The notes: generated from the sequence alone by a model not told the origin. A stretch of 41,575 nt of DNA from Candidatus Poseidoniaceae archaeon (GCA_022424925.1 JAKMGM010000160.1:1-41575); one strand, 5' to 3'. Positions 31,935-40,833 are shown, counted from the stretch's first letter. Translations and numbers: made by a program.

Positions 31935-33356
31935 ATGTTCACAAACACACGCTTCGATTCATGGGACCTGCCACAGCATTTGCTCGATAGCCTTGCATCC
32001 ATTGAATGGGAATGCGCCACGCAAGTCCAAAAAGACACCATTCCGCTCGCTCGCTCAGGCCGTGATGTCATTGGCCAAGCACGAACCGGTTCAGGAAAAA
32101 CAGCCGCTTTCGGACTCCCTCTACTCGAGAAATGTCAACCGACAGGTCACTTGCAAGCGCTCGTATTGGCGCCTACGCGTGAACTGGCGAACCAGGTGGC
32201 TCAAGAATTTGAAACACTGCAAGGTCAATCCGGACTTTCGATTCAAACGGTTTACGGTGGTACTGACTTGGAAAAGCAAGCCAAACACCTTGCCGGTGGC
32301 GTCGACATCATTGTCGGAACGCCAGGGCGAGTCATGGACATGACTGAGCGAGGACATATTCAACTTGAAGCGGTGACCATGTTTTGTCTTGATGAAGCAG
32401 ACCGCATGCTGGACATGGGCTTTTTCCCAGACATCATGTGGGTCGTTGAGCGAATGAAAAACCGAGAACAGACCCTTCTGTTCTCAGCGACATTTCCGCA
32501 AGAAATAATCGATGCAGCTCATGAGTTCATGAATGAACCAGAGTTCGTGCTCACCAACACTGAGGAACTGGATATCCCACCCATCGACATGTACAGTGTC
32601 AAAATTGGCCGAGCCAACAAATTGTGGGCTCTTGGTCGACTTATGTCCCGGATGAACGATGAAGACCAAACCATCATTTTTTGCAACACCAAGCGAATGG
32701 TTGATTTGGCGGTACAGCGACTGAATAAACACCGGTTCGTTGTCGAGGGATTGCACGGTGATTTGAGTCAAAACCAGCGCGAGAAGATTCTTGGAAGGTT
32801 CAAAGACGGCGAAGTGAAGACGATTGTCGCTACAGATGTGGCTGCTCGTGGTATCGATGTTGACGGTATTACACTGGTCATCAATTACGATCTTCCCATC
32901 GATACGGATTCGTTCGTTCACCGCGTCGGGCGAACCGGTCGTATTGGCCGAAAAGGAGAGGCATGGAGTCTTGTTTCTCGAGATGATGCACCTCAACTTT
33001 CCAAAATCATGGCCACCTACGGTCTGGACATCATTGTATCAGAAGTTCCAGAACTGCCAGAGGGCGTCGACCGAGACCCTGTCAAGCGTCAAGATGACTT
33101 CGGCGAAACCGCTGATGTCTTTGGATTCGTCACCCTTGAGCTCAATATCTCCGCTCAACAAGCCGGCTCATCTCGTTCAGTGGCCAACTGGTTCCAACGC
33201 TCTTTGCGGTGCGATGAGATGGCTATTGGTGATGTCCATTTTGACGGTGACTCGACATTCATCAGTATTCACACCAGCAAAGTAGGATTGGCGCTTAAAG
33301 CCCTCGAAAAGCACGAAATGGCTGGTCAGAACGTCGTCGGTGTCGTAGCAGAGTGA
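31935..33356 (+). CDS. DEAD-box RNA helicase with DbpA/CsdA-like C-terminal RNA-binding domain
   Basis: An ATP-dependent RNA-unwinding enzyme of 473 residues. Ordered motifs are the Q motif (CATQVQKDTIPLA), motif I GQARTGSGKTAAF, Ia APTRELANQV, GG and TPGR motifs, motif II LDEADRMLD, motif III FSATF, motif IV IIFCNTKR, motif V VATDVAARGIDV and motif VI HRVGRTGRIGRKG. After about residue 395 a small domain (VANWFQRSLRCDEMAIGDV to GLALKALEKHEMAGQN) has the spacing of the RRM-like DbpA/CsdA RNA-binding domain. It probably works in ribosome assembly or RNA turnover. A GGAGATGATC ribosome-binding stretch precedes the ATG. Confidence 0.94.
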   Translation: MFTNTRFDSWDLPQHLLDSLASIEWECATQVQKDTIPLARSGRDVIGQARTGSGKTAAFGLPLLEKCQPTGHLQALVLAPTRELANQVAQEFETLQGQSGLSIQTVYGGTDLEKQAKHLAGGVDIIVGTPGRVMDMTERGHIQLEAVTMFCLDEADRMLDMGFFPDIMWVVERMKNREQTLLFSATFPQEIIDAAHEFMNEPEFVLTNTEELDIPPIDMYSVKIGRANKLWALGRLMSRMNDEDQTIIFCNTKRMVDLAVQRLNKHRFVVEGLHGDLSQNQREKILGRFKDGEVKTIVATDVAARGIDVDGITLVINYDLPIDTDSFVHRVGRTGRIGRKGEAWSLVSRDDAPQLSKIMATYGLDIIVSEVPELPEGVDRDPVKRQDDFGETADVFGFVTLELNISAQQAGSSRSVANWFQRSLRCDEMAIGDVHFDGDSTFISIHTSKVGLALKALEKHEMAGQNVVGVVAE

Positions 33357-34433
33357 TTACTCTTCTTCGATGCGCTTTTCCTTTTTCCACGATCCAGATT
33401 TCTTTCCTGCATGACGGGATGTTGGTTCGGTTTTTGCTCCCTCTTTTGTCGCTTCAACAGGTTTGGCTTTGACTGGCCAGTTGCCGTTCTCGTCTGGACG
33501 TTGGATGACAAACGATGTAGCTCCAAGAGTCACAATACTGAGGGCAGTGAGCGACCAAGCATAGCCAATCGCATCATCCCACCGGTTTTGAGCCTGCCCA
33601 CATTCAGCAGTCACCAGTTCGGAGAAGTAGCAAAAGTCGAGGGTTTCTTTGGCCGACATTGCCTCTTCGTTTGAAGTGACATTGTGTACGGCAAAAATCA
33701 CCAGTAGCACTGCGCCAGCAATCAAGAGGAATTGCTTTTGTCCCCATGATTTTCGGAAGGTGATTCTCCATTTTTCATCGCCAGCATTGCTCGCGTCAAG
33801 CGTTCGGGCAGGACCCCCAACTCTCCAAAACCACACAACCCACATCGATACCAATACCAGCAAGAACCCCCATTCATAGACGGCTGTGTGAAAGTTCCAC
33901 ATACCAGCGAGACATTCAGCCTGGTTCGGATTCGCCACGCAGTCGTTTCGAGCAATCGGGTAAAACATCACCAACCGAACGATATTGAGTACGTAGATGA
34001 TGCTGCACATCACGACGATGGAACGAACCTTGAGTCGTTGCGGTACACCTTCAGTCATCGCAACCAACGTTGAAAGGAAAATCATTTCATGAACACCCGC
34101 GCATTCATCAGAGACATAGAGGCCGACTGTATCGTAGTTGCCTGGGAATTTTGGATGGTAAAAATCAATGCGTGTAAGCCAACCATTGTGCGTAGAGAGG
34201 GTTGAAGCAACATATTCACCATCACTGTACAACAGATTGGTAATTTCATTCCACAACCATGCCTCAGTGACTTGAATTGGCGCCAGCGTATCTGACGGCT
34301 GCGTTAGGAACCAGTAAAAGGCTTCAACCAAGAGCAATGCAAGCGGTATTCGAGCATAACGAAGTCCGAGTTGTCCGACTTCAGACCACTCCAAATCATC
34401 TTTGGATGAAGATGACTTGGCATTCGTGCTCAT
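33357..34433 (-). CDS. Exosortase/archaeosortase-family transpeptidase-like membrane protein
   Basis: A 358-residue polytopic protein. The three residues expected of exosortase/archaeosortase enzymes are present in order and in membrane-proximal positions: Cys111 in YVSDECAGVHEM, Arg153 in LNIVRLVMFY, and His182 in WNFHTAVYEWGF. These form the cysteine-peptidase/transpeptidase centre that recognises C-terminal sorting signals and transfers surface proteins to a lipid or other anchor. There are about six to seven hydrophobic segments, and a second helical pair after residue 240 followed by a basic tail (KKSGSWKKEKRIEEE). The frame is open to 34760, but only residues from the ATG at 34433 look like protein. 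It abuts the convergent helicase stop. Confidence 0.87.
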   Translation of the reverse strand: MSTNAKSSSSKDDLEWSEVGQLGLRYARIPLALLLVEAFYWFLTQPSDTLAPIQVTEAWLWNEITNLLYSDGEYVASTLSTHNGWLTRIDFYHPKFPGNYDTVGLYVSDECAGVHEMIFLSTLVAMTEGVPQRLKVRSIVVMCSIIYVLNIVRLVMFYPIARNDCVANPNQAECLAGMWNFHTAVYEWGFLLVLVSMWVVWFWRVGGPARTLDASNAGDEKWRITFRKSWGQKQFLLIAGAVLLVIFAVHNVTSNEEAMSAKETLDFCYFSELVTAECGQAQNRWDDAIGYAWSLTALSIVTLGATSFVIQRPDENGNWPVKAKPVEATKEGAKTEPTSRHAGKKSGSWKKEKRIEEE

Positions 34434-34551
34434 GCATTTGCGTAGGTGTCCTTCCTCATCAAGGTGCGGTTTGATGTGACATGTCTGCTTTGGAAAAATG
34501 ACAGACTGCAAACTTCGGAGGACTTGAAAAGGATGAAGTGCAGCAACCCAC

Positions 34552-34818
34552 ATGTTGGAGGTTGTAGCGCTGGGTGAAGGCTCAACAGCAGTGCCGACAC
34601 ATCGCTTAAACGTGGTAGGTTTCTTTTGCCCTGTTCCCGTAGCAGAAGCCAAAAAAGCACTTTCAAGCATGGATTCAGGACAAATCTTGGAAGTTTTGGC
34701 AGACGACCCCGAATCGCTCCATGACATGCCCCTTCTTTCCCAGCGCGGCCGGAACACCATCCTTTCAGTCGAACAACACGCCGGTGAATTCCGGTTTTTG
34801 ATTGAGGTGAACGAATGA
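34552..34818 (+). CDS. TusA/SirA-like sulfur-carrier protein
   Basis: An 88-residue two-layer sandwich protein of the TusA family. The key motif is FFCPVPVAEAKKALSSM: Cys26 with Pro at +1 and +3, matching the CPxP persulfide site, followed by GQILEVLADDPESLHDMPLL and the C-terminal strand GEFRFLIEVNE. Such proteins carry sulfur for tRNA thiolation, molybdenum cofactor or other pathways. It overlaps the ribA gene by 4 bases (ATGA), so the two are co-expressed. The N-terminus before Cys is about 15 residues longer than in E. coli TusA. It is divergent from the archaeosortase-like gene. Confidence 0.85.
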   Translation: MLEVVALGEGSTAVPTHRLNVVGFFCPVPVAEAKKALSSMDSGQILEVLADDPESLHDMPLLSQRGRNTILSVEQHAGEFRFLIEVNE

Positions 34819-35450
34819 CGGATGAGAATGTTTCAGTTGAACTGGTCGAGAAAAGCGATATTCCCAGCGAAGCCCTGCTTCCTACTGTTCACGGTGATTT
34901 CAACATACGCGTGTTCCATGAGGCATCAACGGGTTACGACCATGTGGCGCTCACCATGGGCGACATGACAGGCCCCGACCCCGTACTCATTCGGGTTCAT
35001 TCAGAATGCCTTACTGGTGACGTACTCGGCAGTTTACGATGCGATTGCGGGCCTCAACTTGAGGCGGCATTGAAGACGATTGTCGAACGAGGATGGGGCT
35101 GCCTTCTCTATTTGCGCCAGGAAGGTCGAGGAATTGGCCTTCATGCCAAAATCCAAGCCTACCACCTTCAAGACAAAGGTGCGGATACCTTGGACGCGAA
35201 TCTCATGCTCGGATTGCCTGCTGATGGCCGAGACTACAGCATTGCTGCAAGTATGCTTTCTTCGCTCAATGTATCACGCGTCGCACTTCTTTCCAACAAC
35301 CCAAACAAACGTGAGCAACTTGAGATGTATGGTATCGAGGTTGCAGAATTGATTCCACTCGTTGTCGGTGTTGGCGAACAAAACCGTTTCTACCTTGAGA
35401 CCAAGGTTGAACGCATGGGTCATCACATCGACGCAGACAAACTGGACTGA
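34815..35450 (+). CDS. ribA: GTP cyclohydrolase II
   Basis: The first step of riboflavin synthesis: GTP is opened to a diaminopyrimidinone phosphate with release of formate and pyrophosphate. The 211-residue protein has the zinc site SECLTGDVLGSLRCDCG (Cys65, Cys76, Cys78), the LRQEGRGIGLHAK active-site segment, DTLDANLMLGLPADGRDY, and VALLSNNPNKREQLEMYGI. This is the bacterial-type RibA domain without the RibB fusion. Many archaea use the unrelated GTP cyclohydrolase III, so this is worth noting. It is translationally coupled to the TusA-like gene upstream. tRNA-His follows on the opposite strand 8 bases later. Confidence 0.94.
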   Translation: MTDENVSVELVEKSDIPSEALLPTVHGDFNIRVFHEASTGYDHVALTMGDMTGPDPVLIRVHSECLTGDVLGSLRCDCGPQLEAALKTIVERGWGCLLYLRQEGRGIGLHAKIQAYHLQDKGADTLDANLMLGLPADGRDYSIAASMLSSLNVSRVALLSNNPNKREQLEMYGIEVAELIPLVVGVGEQNRFYLETKVERMGHHIDADKLD

Positions 35451-35458
35451 ATCAAAGG

Positions 35459-35531
35459 GGCCGTGACCGAGAATCGAACTCGGGCTGGCAGAACCACAAT
35501 CTGCCGTGCTAACCCCTACACCATCACAGCC
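35459..35531 (-). tRNA. tRNA-His (anticodon GTG)
   Basis: On the minus strand the cloverleaf has acceptor GCTGTGA/TCACGGC, with an extra 5' G pairing with the C discriminator as expected for histidine tRNA. The D-arm is GTGTAGGGGTTAGCAC, the anticodon stem GCAGA/TCTGC with loop TTGTGGT (anticodon GTG), and the T-arm CCGAGTTCGATTCTCGG. The G-1 is encoded, no CCA is encoded and no intron is present. An AT-rich GAAATACC stretch near 35559-35567 may serve as its promoter box. Confidence 0.96.
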
Positions 35532-35657
35532 ATGAGAGGTAACTTGCCGTTATGCGCTTGGTATTTCAATAATCCGTAGAGCGTCGCATGTCGCATGCCA
35601 TCACTTTAGGAACATTTCACCCTTGTATTCAAGAGCATTCGGCGGTTAAGGTGTTCC

Positions 35658-38051
35658 ATGCGGGCACACTCCACGGGGTCCATGACGGCCATTTTCCTTC
35701 TCTTGCTGTTGCTTCTTGCACCGATTGGTTCGGTATCCGGGCGTTCGGTCCACGAAGCGAGTACGGTCGATTTGTTACCGCAAGGTACGTTTGCGCAAGC
35801 TACTGACTGGTCCCTTGGCTCGTTCACTTCGTTTTCGGAAGATTCTGCAACCTACACCGACGCTATGGTTGCCGACCAGCGAATGACCATGGTTCATCAT
35901 CGCCCACTCAACGCCGATCGGATGACGTTTTGGGCCCAATCTTCGCCGACGGAATCCAACTATTCCATCGGGGCGCCAGACGGTGCCATTTCTTGGTCGG
36001 CAGGACCAGTCATCGAACTCTCTTCGTTCAATGCGTTTGGCTCGACACAGTATGAGATACTGGACGTTGATGTCGTCGTTGCTTTTTCCGTACCTGATGC
36101 ACTGTACCAAGACTCCGTTCGTTTCTCGCTCAATTACGACGGCCAATTTGAATCCTTGGTGACCTTCTCGCACACGCAGGGTTCACTCGACTACCTTACC
36201 AACACGTGGTCCAGCGATGTAACAGGCCTGACCGATTGGACTTGGGATATGCTGCAAACTGCCATTGTCACACTGGATTATGTGTCCGTCGGTTCGACCG
36301 ATGACTCGCGTCTAAATGTCGATGCAGTCGGCATGAGCGTGACGATGAAAACGCCATGGTACGGTGGTGAATACGGCTCGGCCAAAACAATGTTTTCCGG
36401 CCATTCAATGCCAGTCATCGGCCTTGACCTTGAACAGGGAACATTCGACAACATGGCCGCCTCAAGTTGTGGATTGCAACCTAGTGTGAGCAGCACCAGT
36501 GGAATGTGGACCAGTGAAGTGATTGAAACACCGGCTCTTCAGCGAATTGGCCGCGCGCACTATACTTTGGAAAACGAATCACTGGACGATGTCGTTCTCG
36601 AATACGCATCTTCCGACGACGGTGAATCGTTCACACCGTTCGCAGTGATGAGCGAACATATGTTGTTGCCTGACCACGCCTATACGCAACTTCGAGTCAC
36701 AACCATCGAGGCATGTATCTCTTCCATAACCATCGATGTGAACGACCCGAACCTCGCCCTTCAAGGCCGAATTTTTGGTGATGTCGACGGTCTTGACCCA
36801 GTGTATTCACGTTGGTTGCTGTTCGTTAACGACCAACTGGTGACCAACGAACCGGTTGCCCTGAACCCCTCACTTGTTCACACCTTCCCAATCGGTCAAT
36901 TCATGTCCCCCGGGGACACCACACTCGAGGTTGAAGTGAAGTCATGGTTCACATGGGATTCAAACGGCAATGAAAGCACGACAGCCCTTGAAATAACGAG
37001 CATGAGCGTTTCGGGTGGGTATGCGATTGAGTGGGACGAAGACCCCGAATGCATTGCTGTTGGCGACCAATCACTAACCGAAGACGGTGGCGGGCGTATT
37101 CTTCCGTTTTTGTACCGATGCACTGATGACCGCACCGTGAGCGAAAATCTTGGCGTTATGTTCACCAACTCCAATCCTGCGTTAGTGACCGTCGACTTGA
37201 CACAAGGTGACATTCGTATCTCCCTCCAACCTGAGGCATCAGGTCAAGCAACCATCGTCACAACGGTGGTCGATTCTGCTGGAAATACGTGGTCTGAAAC
37301 CTTTATTGTGAACGTAGCCAACGTAGATGATACGCCTGTCCTTGAAGAATTCCAATCGCTTATTCCGGTCGAGTTAGCGGTGCCTGCCGAGATTTCATTT
37401 GACTATTCTGATATCGATTCTTCCGGCTTGACCGCCTCAACAAACCGCTCGTGGGCGACCGTTGATGTGTTCAACAAAACCATCACAGTTGTTCCACCTT
37501 CGCCTGGCTTCACCTCCGTCCTCATCTCACTGTGCGACCAATCTTCATGCCACGACCGCATTATGGATTTGGAGGTTCTTTCTTTGCCTGACCTTGTCAT
37601 CGAAGAGATTGATGTCGGTTCTGAACCCGTCCAGGCTGGCGATATTTTGTCGATACGGGTGTTTGTGCGCAACATAGGGCAAGCGGAAGCAACGATGGTT
37701 TCTGTCCGATGTGAAGCAGGCACACAACTGATCGACTACGATTCAATCCCCGTTCTTCAACCCGGCTCTGTTGCCTATCTGACCTTTGACTGGCAAGTCC
37801 CTGATGACATCACGCAGCAGCAACTTCGTGCTGTCATTGACCGTGGTTCTGAAATCACTGAGGGTGATGAGAGCAATAACGATGCCCAAATCGCCATTTC
37901 CATTGAGCCTGCTCCTTCGGGGGAAGCACAAGCGTCAGATTCTGAGGTCGTATCCGATGGAATGTTTTGGGGGCTCACTGTTTTGGCTTTGCTGGTGATT
38001 GGTGGAGCCTTCGTGTTTTTGACGCCTCCAAAGATCAAGAAACTCGAGTGA
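35658..38051 (+). CDS. Secreted surface protein with CARDB domain and C-terminal anchor
   Basis: A 797-residue protein with signal peptide (residues about 1-28, TAIFLLLLLLLAPIGSVSG). Two beta-rich domains of unknown type span about 30-420. A cadherin/Ig-like region (QATIVTTVVDSAGNTWSETFIVNV, then DTPVLEEF) follows at about 530-640. A CARDB domain lies at 648-750 (LPDLVIEEIDVGSEPVQAG to DESNNDAQIAI). The C-terminus is VSDGMFWGLTVLALLVIGGA-type helix plus a very short basic tail PPKIKKLE. The tail is much shorter than those of the other two large surface proteins. Several cysteines occur in pairs (DPECIAV/LYRCTD; SLCDQSSCHD). The ATG at 35658 has AAGGTG 4 bases upstream. Function unknown; a surface-exposed binding protein is likely. 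Confidence 0.86.
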   Translation: MRAHSTGSMTAIFLLLLLLLAPIGSVSGRSVHEASTVDLLPQGTFAQATDWSLGSFTSFSEDSATYTDAMVADQRMTMVHHRPLNADRMTFWAQSSPTESNYSIGAPDGAISWSAGPVIELSSFNAFGSTQYEILDVDVVVAFSVPDALYQDSVRFSLNYDGQFESLVTFSHTQGSLDYLTNTWSSDVTGLTDWTWDMLQTAIVTLDYVSVGSTDDSRLNVDAVGMSVTMKTPWYGGEYGSAKTMFSGHSMPVIGLDLEQGTFDNMAASSCGLQPSVSSTSGMWTSEVIETPALQRIGRAHYTLENESLDDVVLEYASSDDGESFTPFAVMSEHMLLPDHAYTQLRVTTIEACISSITIDVNDPNLALQGRIFGDVDGLDPVYSRWLLFVNDQLVTNEPVALNPSLVHTFPIGQFMSPGDTTLEVEVKSWFTWDSNGNESTTALEITSMSVSGGYAIEWDEDPECIAVGDQSLTEDGGGRILPFLYRCTDDRTVSENLGVMFTNSNPALVTVDLTQGDIRISLQPEASGQATIVTTVVDSAGNTWSETFIVNVANVDDTPVLEEFQSLIPVELAVPAEISFDYSDIDSSGLTASTNRSWATVDVFNKTITVVPPSPGFTSVLISLCDQSSCHDRIMDLEVLSLPDLVIEEIDVGSEPVQAGDILSIRVFVRNIGQAEATMVSVRCEAGTQLIDYDSIPVLQPGSVAYLTFDWQVPDDITQQQLRAVIDRGSEITEGDESNNDAQIAISIEPAPSGEAQASDSEVVSDGMFWGLTVLALLVIGGAFVFLTPPKIKKLE

Positions 38052-38101
38052 TTCCCCCCGTCCATTCGTGGTTGGAATGCAACATCTGTTGTCGGATAAT
38101 G

Positions 38102-38157
38102 CAAAAAACACCCTCAAACTTCATAGGCAGACCGTCTCACAAAAGACTGCTTTGAGG
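38102..38157 (-). terminator. Hairpin plus T-run behind truB on the minus strand
   Basis: On the minus strand CCTCAAA (38157-38151) pairs with TTTGAGG (38118-38112), with an inner TCTT-rich hairpin built from GCAGTCT and AGACGGTCTGC, and is followed at once by GTGTTTTTT (T-run 38108-38103). This looks like a transcript end for the DUF106-cmk-truB operon, about 125 bases past the truB stop. The rest of the 230-base interval between the convergent genes holds no gene that I could support. Confidence 0.5.
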
Positions 38158-38281
38158 CCGTGGGGGCCGTTCAACACCCGTTGACAAAGTGGATGTGGGA
38201 ATCATATGTCTGTATTGAAAATACGAATTGAAACTGAAGAATATATTTACGAAGAATACGTTGAAGCTTGAATCGTTTGAT

Positions 38282-39250
38282 TCACTCTGGAGACTTCCAG
38301 CGTCGAGGGTACAATCCTTCGTCGAGTAAGACCATACTTGGTCGAGCAACTTCGCCTTCGTCAATGTTGACAAGTTCATCTGAGCCGAGCGTAAGCGTTA
38401 CGATGCCTACAGCCTCGCCTTTGAGGGTTTGAATCATGACTTCTTTTCCGGGTTTCACACCGCTTTGAATGTCAACCAGTCCGGGACGAAGTAACGGCGC
38501 ACCGTGGGCAAGAGCAGCAGCAGCACTGTCTTTGACTGTAGCAGTCGGTAAGTCCAACAGGATTTTTTCGATTGGGTGAATCACACGGAGCAAAGCCTCA
38601 GGTTGCTTGCATTCTTTCCAAAGCCATACAGCATCAGCAAGTTCCTGCATGGTTATGCAGTGGTCAAGCGTGAACACTCCCGAGGTTTCACGACGCAACT
38701 CTTTCAGTTGCACCTTCATGTCAAGAAGCAGACCAAGGTCTCGTGCCATGGTTCGAATGTACGTACCCGCTTCACAGTAAACACGAGCGATGAGGTCTTT
38801 ACCATTCATTTCGATTTGCTCAAAGGTGTGTATCTTACGAGTTCGAACTTGGACTTTAACAGCAGATACTTCCGGAGGCACGTTGTAAACCCGTCCGGTT
38901 AAGCGCTTCATGGCTGTTTGCAATGCTACCTCGTCCGGAACTTGATCGAACCGAAAAATGCAGATGTATGTTTTCTTGTGCGTCAATATTTTTTTGGTGA
39001 CCTTCATCGCTTTTCCAGCCATTAACGGCAAGACACCCGTAGCAAACGGGTCAAGCGTTCCACCATGGCCAAGACGTTCAAGTCCGAACAAATCTCGAGC
39101 CCACGATGCAAGTTGGTGTGACGTAGGTCCTGCTGGTTTGTCCAAGAGTATGAAACCGGAAGCGAGTCGCTCCTCGACGGTGCGTGCGTCTGGTGTTCCG
39201 CCAATGGATGGGTTCGTGATTGCTTCTGCATCGAGAATGTGTTGAGTCAT
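38282..39250 (-). CDS. truB: tRNA/rRNA pseudouridine synthase Cbf5/TruB
   Basis: The catalytic subunit of archaeal H/ACA guide RNPs and the tRNA pseudouridine-55 enzyme. The 322-residue protein shows FILLDKPAGPTSHQLASW, then GHGGTLDPFATGVLPLM with the catalytic Asp, KKTYICIFRF, a thumb region VPPEVSAVKVQVRTRKIH, and REAGTYIRTMARDLG-like YCEAGTYIRTM. The C-terminal PUA domain begins near PGLVDIQSGVKPGKEVMIQTLKGEAVGIV. An N-terminal stretch of about 30 residues precedes the conserved part. Its ATG overlaps the cmk stop by 4 bases (ATGA), so translation is coupled. Confidence 0.94.
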   Translation of the reverse strand: MTQHILDAEAITNPSIGGTPDARTVEERLASGFILLDKPAGPTSHQLASWARDLFGLERLGHGGTLDPFATGVLPLMAGKAMKVTKKILTHKKTYICIFRFDQVPDEVALQTAMKRLTGRVYNVPPEVSAVKVQVRTRKIHTFEQIEMNGKDLIARVYCEAGTYIRTMARDLGLLLDMKVQLKELRRETSGVFTLDHCITMQELADAVWLWKECKQPEALLRVIHPIEKILLDLPTATVKDSAAAALAHGAPLLRPGLVDIQSGVKPGKEVMIQTLKGEAVGIVTLTLGSDELVNIDEGEVARPSMVLLDEGLYPRRWKSPE

Positions 39251-39783
39251 GCGTTCTCCTCCAAAATTGAGATGACAGCGGCAAGGACTTCCTGGCTGCC
39301 GAGGTTTGTTGCGTCAAGTACTGTGGTATAGGGTTCACGCTGCTCGGGTAAGATGCTGTAGAGTTCCATGAACCGTTCAGCATCGACCGCAGAGCGCTGT
39401 TCATTCGCTTTGAGTGCCTCTTCCAACGAGCCACCTTCGCGGCCGACGACGCGGTTGGCTCGCTCTTCTGCATCGACATCAAGCCACAGCCGAACACATT
39501 GAATCTCCAGCCGGTAGGCCCACCAACCGGCGAGTCTTGACTCGACGATGTCCGATGTTTCTTCCTGCATCTGCCGTTGAAGAAGTTGGTCTAAATCCCT
39601 GTCGACATCCAAATCAGACTTGCACAGTTCCCCAAAAGCGCTCAAGGTCATGCCTCGACGTGCTGCTTCTTGACGAAAGACATCACCGCCGTTCAATGAT
39701 GTCCATCCGTAGTGCGCCATTAGTCCTTTGACGAGGGTACTGGTTCCGCTTCCAGGATGGCCTGAAACCGTTATTCGGACCAT
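39247..39783 (-). CDS. cmk: Cytidylate kinase (archaeal type)
   Basis: A 178-residue P-loop kinase that phosphorylates CMP and dCMP. The ATP loop is VSGHPGSGTSTLVKGL. The archaeal hallmarks follow: LNGGDVFRQEAARRGMTLSAFGEL, DLDQLLQRQM, VESRLAGWWA and the lid-like RIxxRE region AEERANRVVGREGG. Length is normal. It lies 3 bases behind the DUF106 gene and overlaps truB, reproducing the secY-adk-DUF106-cmk-cbf5 order common in archaea; secY and adk are not seen upstream here. Confidence 0.93.
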   Translation of the reverse strand: MVRITVSGHPGSGTSTLVKGLMAHYGWTSLNGGDVFRQEAARRGMTLSAFGELCKSDLDVDRDLDQLLQRQMQEETSDIVESRLAGWWAYRLEIQCVRLWLDVDAEERANRVVGREGGSLEEALKANEQRSAVDAERFMELYSILPEQREPYTTVLDATNLGSQEVLAAVISILEENA

Positions 39784-39786
39784 GCC

Positions 39787-40725
39787 TTACACCCACTCAT
39801 GACGGCAAACATCACAGCGTTTGGTGCGAGGTCCCATACGCGTCACCATGGTGAGTCCACATTCAGGACATTCATTGGAACCTATTGCAGATACCGATTG
39901 TGATTCGGCTCGGTCGTTTTGTTCCCAAATGTCCGAATCTTTTTTGTTGGACTTCGACTTTCTTCTGTTCGAATTTGTGTTACGTTGGCTACGTTGTTGC
40001 CTACGCCGAGCGTCGCCACCTTTGCCTTCAGTCGATGTTGCTACCAAGTGAAGTAGAGGTTCCTTGAGTGTTTCGCCAGACATAACGAGTGGATGCTTAC
40101 GGTACCTGAACAATTTGATGTGTCGGTCAATGACTCTTCCAAGTGGAGCACTCATGCAAATGTAGGCGCAAATCCATGCAGGGAAAAACAAGAACTTGTC
40201 TTCAAGAAGGTTCCATTCAGAAGCCCATGGGAGGGAGACGTAATCGACCCGGAAACTTTCAACCGCTGTTGTCAGCCAGGCAAAAATACCGATGATGAAT
40301 ACCATGGTGAACATCATTGGCTTCATGGCGCCCATCTGCACTTTGAGTTGCTCTGGCATCATTTGCTGTTGGAGTGTCGTCGCTTTCTCTTGCAATATTG
40401 GGTCACGAGAGAGTCGTGCATCGTTCATCATTCGGCGAACTTGGCCTTGACGGTGGCCGATGTGGGCTTGCGCAAGCGGGTCGGTGAAGAAATTTCGAAG
40501 CACGGTGTTCATGGTCATTGAAAAACTGCCAAGAATCAGTACAGTGAGGACAAAGTAAGCCTCTTGAGGGAGAATGGGGTCAAGAATAGGGTCTGCAACA
40601 TCACCGAGGGAATTGCGAATATCTGGATTCATAATCAGCAAGGTCATCATGACCATGACACCGAGCATCATCAACATCGAGCCGCCGGGCGGCTGGGGAG
40701 GTGGAGGTGCGTTACCACTGGCCAT
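39787..40725 (-). CDS. DUF106/EMC3-family membrane insertase (archaeal YidC-like) with C-terminal zinc ribbon
   Basis: A 312-residue membrane protein of the Oxa1/YidC/EMC3 superfamily, which helps insert membrane proteins. Hydrophobic segments are at about 17-33 (MLMMLGVMVMMTLLIM), 56-75 (YFVLTVLILGSFSMTMN), 137-153 (MMFTMVFIIGIFAWLTT) and 181-195. A cytoplasmic helical hairpin, rich in basic residues, lies between the second and third (HRQGQVRRMMNDARLSRDP). A basic linker (QQRSQRNTNSNRRKSKSNKK) leads to an unusual C-terminal zinc ribbon: ECPECGLTM and KRCDVCRHEW. Standard DUF106 proteins are about 180-220 residues, so the linker and ribbon are an addition. It is first in the cmk-truB operon. 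Confidence 0.9.
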   Translation of the reverse strand: MASGNAPPPPQPPGGSMLMMLGVMVMMTLLIMNPDIRNSLGDVADPILDPILPQEAYFVLTVLILGSFSMTMNTVLRNFFTDPLAQAHIGHRQGQVRRMMNDARLSRDPILQEKATTLQQQMMPEQLKVQMGAMKPMMFTMVFIIGIFAWLTTAVESFRVDYVSLPWASEWNLLEDKFLFFPAWICAYICMSAPLGRVIDRHIKLFRYRKHPLVMSGETLKEPLLHLVATSTEGKGGDARRRQQRSQRNTNSNRRKSKSNKKDSDIWEQNDRAESQSVSAIGSNECPECGLTMVTRMGPRTKRCDVCRHEWV

Positions 40726-40833
40726 GGAATGCGCTGGAGCACACGGGGGATGAAGGTTCGCTTCTGATTTGACTCAAGAAACTCTTTCACAGAACTCCGA
40801 GGGATTGAAACGAGAGACCTCCATAGCCTTGTC

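Noticed and set aside
38206..38271. Plus-strand mini frame, 21 codons (MSVLKIRIETEEYIYEEYVEA)
   Set aside because: It has an ATG and a plausible amphipathic sequence, but it is very short, has only a weak ribosome-binding stretch, and lies between two convergent genes. It cannot be supported without conservation data.
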